A DNA stretch of 64,000 nt, taken from Oscillospiraceae bacterium. GTDB taxonomy: Bacteria; Bacillota; Clostridia; Oscillospirales; Ruminococcaceae. The position numbers were made by a program, and so were the translations under genes. Shown piece after piece: positions 61,467 to 64,000 of this stretch; within the stretch, counting starts at the first letter, position 1; every line of letters begins with the position of its first letter. The DNA is taken from assembly GCA_016296505.1 (NCBI GenBank), contig JAEDJD010000005.1, positions 46,779 through 110,778 of the forward strand, in the 5' to 3' direction. Below the pieces are notes generated by a model. The model ran no database searches, was not told the origin of the DNA, and was given only the letters and a program-made list of their open reading frames with translations.

Positions 61467-62343
61467 GGCGGCGACGAAGTACGAACGCTGTACCGCCGGC
61501 AAGAGCCATGGTCAGCGCAAGCGCCGGAATTGCGGCAGATTCGCCGGTTTTTGAGGCTGTTGCCGTACTGCTGCTATTTTTCTTTGACGTTGTAGAAGAC
61601 GCAGCAGCAGTGGTTTCGGTTGTACTGACTGCCGAGGTTTCCGCAGCGGATACCGTTACGCGCAGTACGGTCGGAACCAGTATTTCCGTATCGGACACAG
61701 CACTGATAATCTGCTCGCCAATTTTATCAAGCTTCACCTTGACCGCACCGTTCTCGTCGGTCTGATACGCAGTTTTTTCGCCGTCAACCGTAATCACAGC
61801 GTCGGATACCGGCACAATCGCTGTCGAACCGTCCGCACCGAAGCTGAACTTATGCAGCATAAGCGACACTTCCTCGCCCTGCTTGACATCCTGCATATCT
61901 GTTTGATCGAAATAGCAATAGCTGTCGCTCCATGTCTGGGAATCGGCATACACAAATGCAGCAACGCTGTCTCCCTCCTCGACCGTTTCCGAAAGATTCA
62001 TTGCAAATTGATGATTGACATAATAGCCGAACACACCGTCATCCACACCCCAGAGCTGATACAAACTCAGACCGTAATCCGATTGCTTGGAAAGATAACC
62101 TGCTTCCGCACCGCCCTCAAAATACGTCTCATGCACAGCGTATATTGCCTCATCGAGATCGAATTTACCGTCTTCGTTGCGGTCGCGCACCTGAACGGGT
62201 TTTGCCGGAACTGTCAGCGTTCCCGCATTGCTGATCGTGACATTGACTGTGATGGTATCCACAGCCGAAGCGGTCACTGCCGACAGCGCAAACTGTGCCA
62301 AAGCAGCCGCGGCAAACATAATACCTGTCATTTTTGTTTTCAT
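61459..62343 (-). CDS. Cell-surface protein with DUF4430-like domain, second in B12 operon
   Basis: 294 residues. Signal peptide 1-27 (ending TASA). Domain at about 28-165: VNVTISNAGTLTVPAKPVQV, an EF-hand-like DRNEDGKFDLDEA, then SLYQLWGVDDGVFGYYVNHQ, which resembles DUF4430. A second beta domain (about 170-230, DAVITVDGEKTAYQTDENGA), a Thr/Ser/Ala stalk, and a C-terminal membrane helix with RRRHD tail. SKTGES before the helix resembles a sortase signal, but the canonical LPxTG is absent. It probably presents a ligand-binding domain at the surface; cobalamin binding is inferred from the operon. ATG overlaps the previous stop (ATGA). Confidence 0.75.
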   Translation of the reverse strand: MKTKMTGIMFAAAALAQFALSAVTASAVDTITVNVTISNAGTLTVPAKPVQVRDRNEDGKFDLDEAIYAVHETYFEGGAEAGYLSKQSDYGLSLYQLWGVDDGVFGYYVNHQFAMNLSETVEEGDSVAAFVYADSQTWSDSYCYFDQTDMQDVKQGEEVSLMLHKFSFGADGSTAIVPVSDAVITVDGEKTAYQTDENGAVKVKLDKIGEQIISAVSDTEILVPTVLRVTVSAAETSAVSTTETTAAASSTTSKKNSSSTATASKTGESAAIPALALTMALAGGTAFVLRRRHD

Positions 62344-62654
62344 GTTTTTTCTCCTTCATGCGTTTTAGACGAAACACAGCCGGCATTCCGTCTTTGGATT
62401 TTATCAGCGGTACGTTTTTGTTTGCTGCGGATACGCTTCTCAAGCTGTTTCTGTGCATACAACGGACTGCGCGGCGGCTTCAGACCTGCCGCTTCCAGCG
62501 CGCGCGGAAATGCACCGAGATGCGCCTTGATGCACACGATTTCCGACTCGGAAAAATCTCTGCGCTGCGGCAGTCTATCCATTCCATTTTCCCGCAGCAA
62601 CGTCTGCTTTTCCCGAAGCAATCTGATTGCGTGCTCTTTTCCGGTTTGCTCCAT
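62340..62654 (-). CDS. Small basic protein with HNR-like motif, first gene of the B12 operon
   Basis: 104 residues. DRLPQRRDFSESEIVCIK followed by HLGAFPRALEAAGLKPPR resembles the homing-endonuclease-associated repeat (pattern P.R.DF ... FG.W..AL.AAGL), a small DNA-binding helix unit. There is no nuclease domain. The C-terminal part is Lys/Arg-rich. A strong AAAAGGAG lies 8 bases before the ATG, and the stop overlaps the next start (ATGA), so it is a genuine, coupled gene. Why it leads a cobalamin operon is not known; it may be a regulator (inference). Confidence 0.65.
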   Translation of the reverse strand: MEQTGKEHAIRLLREKQTLLRENGMDRLPQRRDFSESEIVCIKAHLGAFPRALEAAGLKPPRSPLYAQKQLEKRIRSKQKRTADKIQRRNAGCVSSKTHEGEKT

Positions 62655-62805
62655 AAACAGCTCTCCTTTTGAAAAATAAAAAATGCGCAGTTTTCATACT
62701 CCATCCGAGCAGAAAATGCGCACCACGATAAAGCCCTCTCCATACGGCACACAAAATCCAGTGTCCGATACAGTAGGGCTATCTGACGGTGCATTTTTCA
62801 TACCC

Positions 62806-62834
62806 AAAAATGTGAGCGCGGTATTCCGCAGCTC
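62806..62834 (-). terminator. Terminator of the riboswitch expression platform
   Basis: On the minus strand GAGC-T-GCGG-AATA-CCGC-GCTC forms a stem with one bulge, followed by ACATTTTT. It lies a few bases after the aptamer and would stop transcription when ligand is bound. Between it and the first gene (62655-62805) there are further stem-forming repeats but no gene. Confidence 0.7.
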
Positions 62835-62846
62835 TGACCGCTGACT

Positions 62847-62940
62847 GTATACAGTGAGTAATCCGGCTTTCACGGTAATGGCGGTTGCGGCGGATTTTCA
62901 CCGCGCTTCCCTCTGATCCGCATATTGCGAAACTGTATAC
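62847..62940 (-). promoter_or_regulatory. Cobalamin riboswitch, short form
   Basis: On the minus strand a perfect 9-base P1 stem closes the aptamer: GTATACAGT (62932-62940) with ACTGTATAC (62847-62855). Inside is the cobalamin core GGGAAGCGCGGTGAAAATCC (62892-62911), then CCGCCATTACCGTGA and the downstream CTCACTGT element. At 94 bases between the outer ends it is short for class I and closer in size to the class II/AdoCbl-variant group. A small hairpin CAGC-GCTG just after P1 could supply the kissing loop. It precedes a terminator and the ECF operon. Confidence 0.85.
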
Positions 62941-62961
62941 CTCTTATAAAATTGTAACTAT

Positions 62962-62990
62962 ATTATAGCAGACGGAAATCAATTTGTCAA
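62962..62990 (-). promoter_or_regulatory. Promoter of the riboswitch-ECF operon
   Basis: TTGACA (62985-62990), 17-base spacer, TATAAT (62962-62967) on the minus strand: both hexamers consensus, about 20 bases before the aptamer. Confidence 0.88.
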
Positions 62991-62994
62991 GCAG

Positions 62995-63945
62995 CTATTG
63001 CATAGGAATCTCGAAGTCATGCTGCAAAGTATCTTCAATCAAGTCACCCATTTCCGGTTCCTGTCCTGAACCCCATAGTCCTGTTCGCGTCTGCTGCAAG
63101 GCATATGGACTGGAAGAATTGCTGCAACCAGAAAAAGACCCTGCCTGCTCCGATTCCGAAATTGCAGACAGCGGATTGACTGCTGAATCCGGATACATCG
63201 CCTGCTGCACAGCGTCTGCGCCAAACAGCTCCGCCTGCAAATCGGAAACAGAATCATCCGGCAGCAAAGCAAGCGAATCTTCAACGGAAACAATATCCGA
63301 TTCCAGAAAAGACGCTGACTCTCCGGACATCGGCAGCTGACTCCCAATATTTCCGAAAAATGCCGCCTGTGCATCGTCCGGCTGTATAGCTGTCGTCTTT
63401 GGAACCCAGTGAGTCCGATTGCTTTTCACCGGAGCAGCATAGTGTTTGAGCGAATCCATAGATTTCGATTCGACTGGCTTTGATGCAGAGAGCATTTGGG
63501 CTTCACCGGGCAGATTTCTGTGCGTCCGACCATTGACCTTATTTTCCCACCTTTCTTTCTGCACCGTAATCAGCCGAAGAAACCCGTTGCAATCCGGAAT
63601 ATTATGTAAAACCATTCGTTCTCCCACATATTCGCTTCTAAATGCAGTTTTATAATCAAGCGCAATGGCACTAACGCAAGTTTTATCATCACACGCAATG
63701 ATACTAGCCTTCACAATTCTGCCAAAACTGATGAACTCTGTCTGCTCGTTGCCTAGCGTGCCTTTTTCAATATAGACGCCTTTCTGCGTGATGCAATACC
63801 GCACCGAATGCTGCGTCAACGGAATATGCTTCTGTTTCGCAGTCTTATGTTTGTATTTGGTGTTTAGAAATACGATAAATACTACCATCAATGCCATATA
63901 TATTTCTGCTGACAAAGCATCCATAGATTTTTCATTCATACCCAT
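62995..63945 (-). CDS. Membrane-anchored protein of unknown function (frame open to right edge)
   Basis: 316 residues from ATG 63945. The frame continues to the window edge with another ATG at 63996, and neither start has a clear ribosome site, so the true start is uncertain. One membrane helix near the N-terminus (IYMALMVVFIVFLNT), then a cytoplasmic domain of about 100 residues (RYCITQKGVYIEKGTLG, FISFGRIVKASIIACDD), reminiscent of PH-like domains of membrane-associated bacterial proteins. A long Ser/Asp/Glu/Gln-rich disordered tail of about 170 residues follows. It is not recognised. It ends 5 bases before the riboswitch promoter; no terminator lies between. Confidence 0.6.
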   Translation of the reverse strand: MGMNEKSMDALSAEIYMALMVVFIVFLNTKYKHKTAKQKHIPLTQHSVRYCITQKGVYIEKGTLGNEQTEFISFGRIVKASIIACDDKTCVSAIALDYKTAFRSEYVGERMVLHNIPDCNGFLRLITVQKERWENKVNGRTHRNLPGEAQMLSASKPVESKSMDSLKHYAAPVKSNRTHWVPKTTAIQPDDAQAAFFGNIGSQLPMSGESASFLESDIVSVEDSLALLPDDSVSDLQAELFGADAVQQAMYPDSAVNPLSAISESEQAGSFSGCSNSSSPYALQQTRTGLWGSGQEPEMGDLIEDTLQHDFEIPMQ

Positions 63946-64000
63946 TATCTGTTTATGGTAAAATAGAAATGCAGAAAAAGGGCTCCAAAAGTGCATAGGT

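Noticed and set aside
62480..62794. Minus-strand open frame in the region after the riboswitch terminator (starts MHRQIALLYR)
   Set aside because: It overlaps the small HNR-like gene in another frame and has no ribosome binding site; the region is better read as leader RNA.
1..64000. tRNA, rRNA, tmRNA, prophage or transposase genes
   Set aside because: None could be recognised; the only mobile-like DNA is the small palindromic element at 18001-18068.

Overview
The window reads as chromosome from a Ruminococcus-like clostridium (Oscillospiraceae). This is inferred from type I dockerin modules on three proteins, BspA-type leucine-rich repeats and Thr-rich linkers, sporulation-type genes (yqfC, yqfD, a YlbJ-like gene), a T-box, and many TTGACA-17-TATAAT promoters. 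Base composition is moderate, apart from one strikingly AT-rich gene (about 37765-39276). No tRNA, rRNA, CRISPR array, phage module or transposase was seen.

Layout. 1-803: the 3' end of a dockerin protein. 846-2027: an aldo/keto reductase with two 4Fe-4S clusters. 2134-13508: a seven-gene minus-strand operon of one very large solute-binding protein, two permease pairs, an NHL/TPR/Yip1 membrane protein and a DUF5696 protein, with no ATPase. 13959-28504: plus-strand housekeeping genes: ferredoxin, rplS, three tandem signal peptidases, rbgA, rnhB, a yraN-type gene, a zinc ribbon protein, thrC, a phosphoesterase, tig, clpP, clpX, lon and engB.

28560-32940: two divergent secreted dockerin proteins, one with leucine-rich repeats and one with a transglutaminase-like domain; both carry Thr-rich linkers. 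33013-41676: minus-strand nadE, a CPBP protease, mutS2, a small membrane protein, the AT-rich membrane gene, nadC and nadB (no nadA here). 41972-45593: DAHP synthase and a trpB-trpA unit behind a T-box. 45728-50033: assorted minus-strand genes. 50207-55153: the sporulation/ribosome cluster yqfC-yqfD-phoH-ybeY-era-yqzL-like-recO. It is followed by an unusual protein joining a GNAT acetyltransferase domain to a domain with the R / STS / ExE signature of mono-ADP-ribosyltransferases (55170-56522).

56578-62990: a minus-strand operon headed by a short cobalamin riboswitch. It encodes a small HNR-like protein, a cell-surface protein, a membrane protein with the two-domain plan of transcobalamin/intrinsic factor (alpha toroid plus DUF4430), EcfT, a fused EcfA ATPase and an ECF S component. 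Together these look like a complete vitamin B12 capture and import system. The two systems I consider most novel are this operon and the GNAT-ADP-ribosyltransferase fusion.
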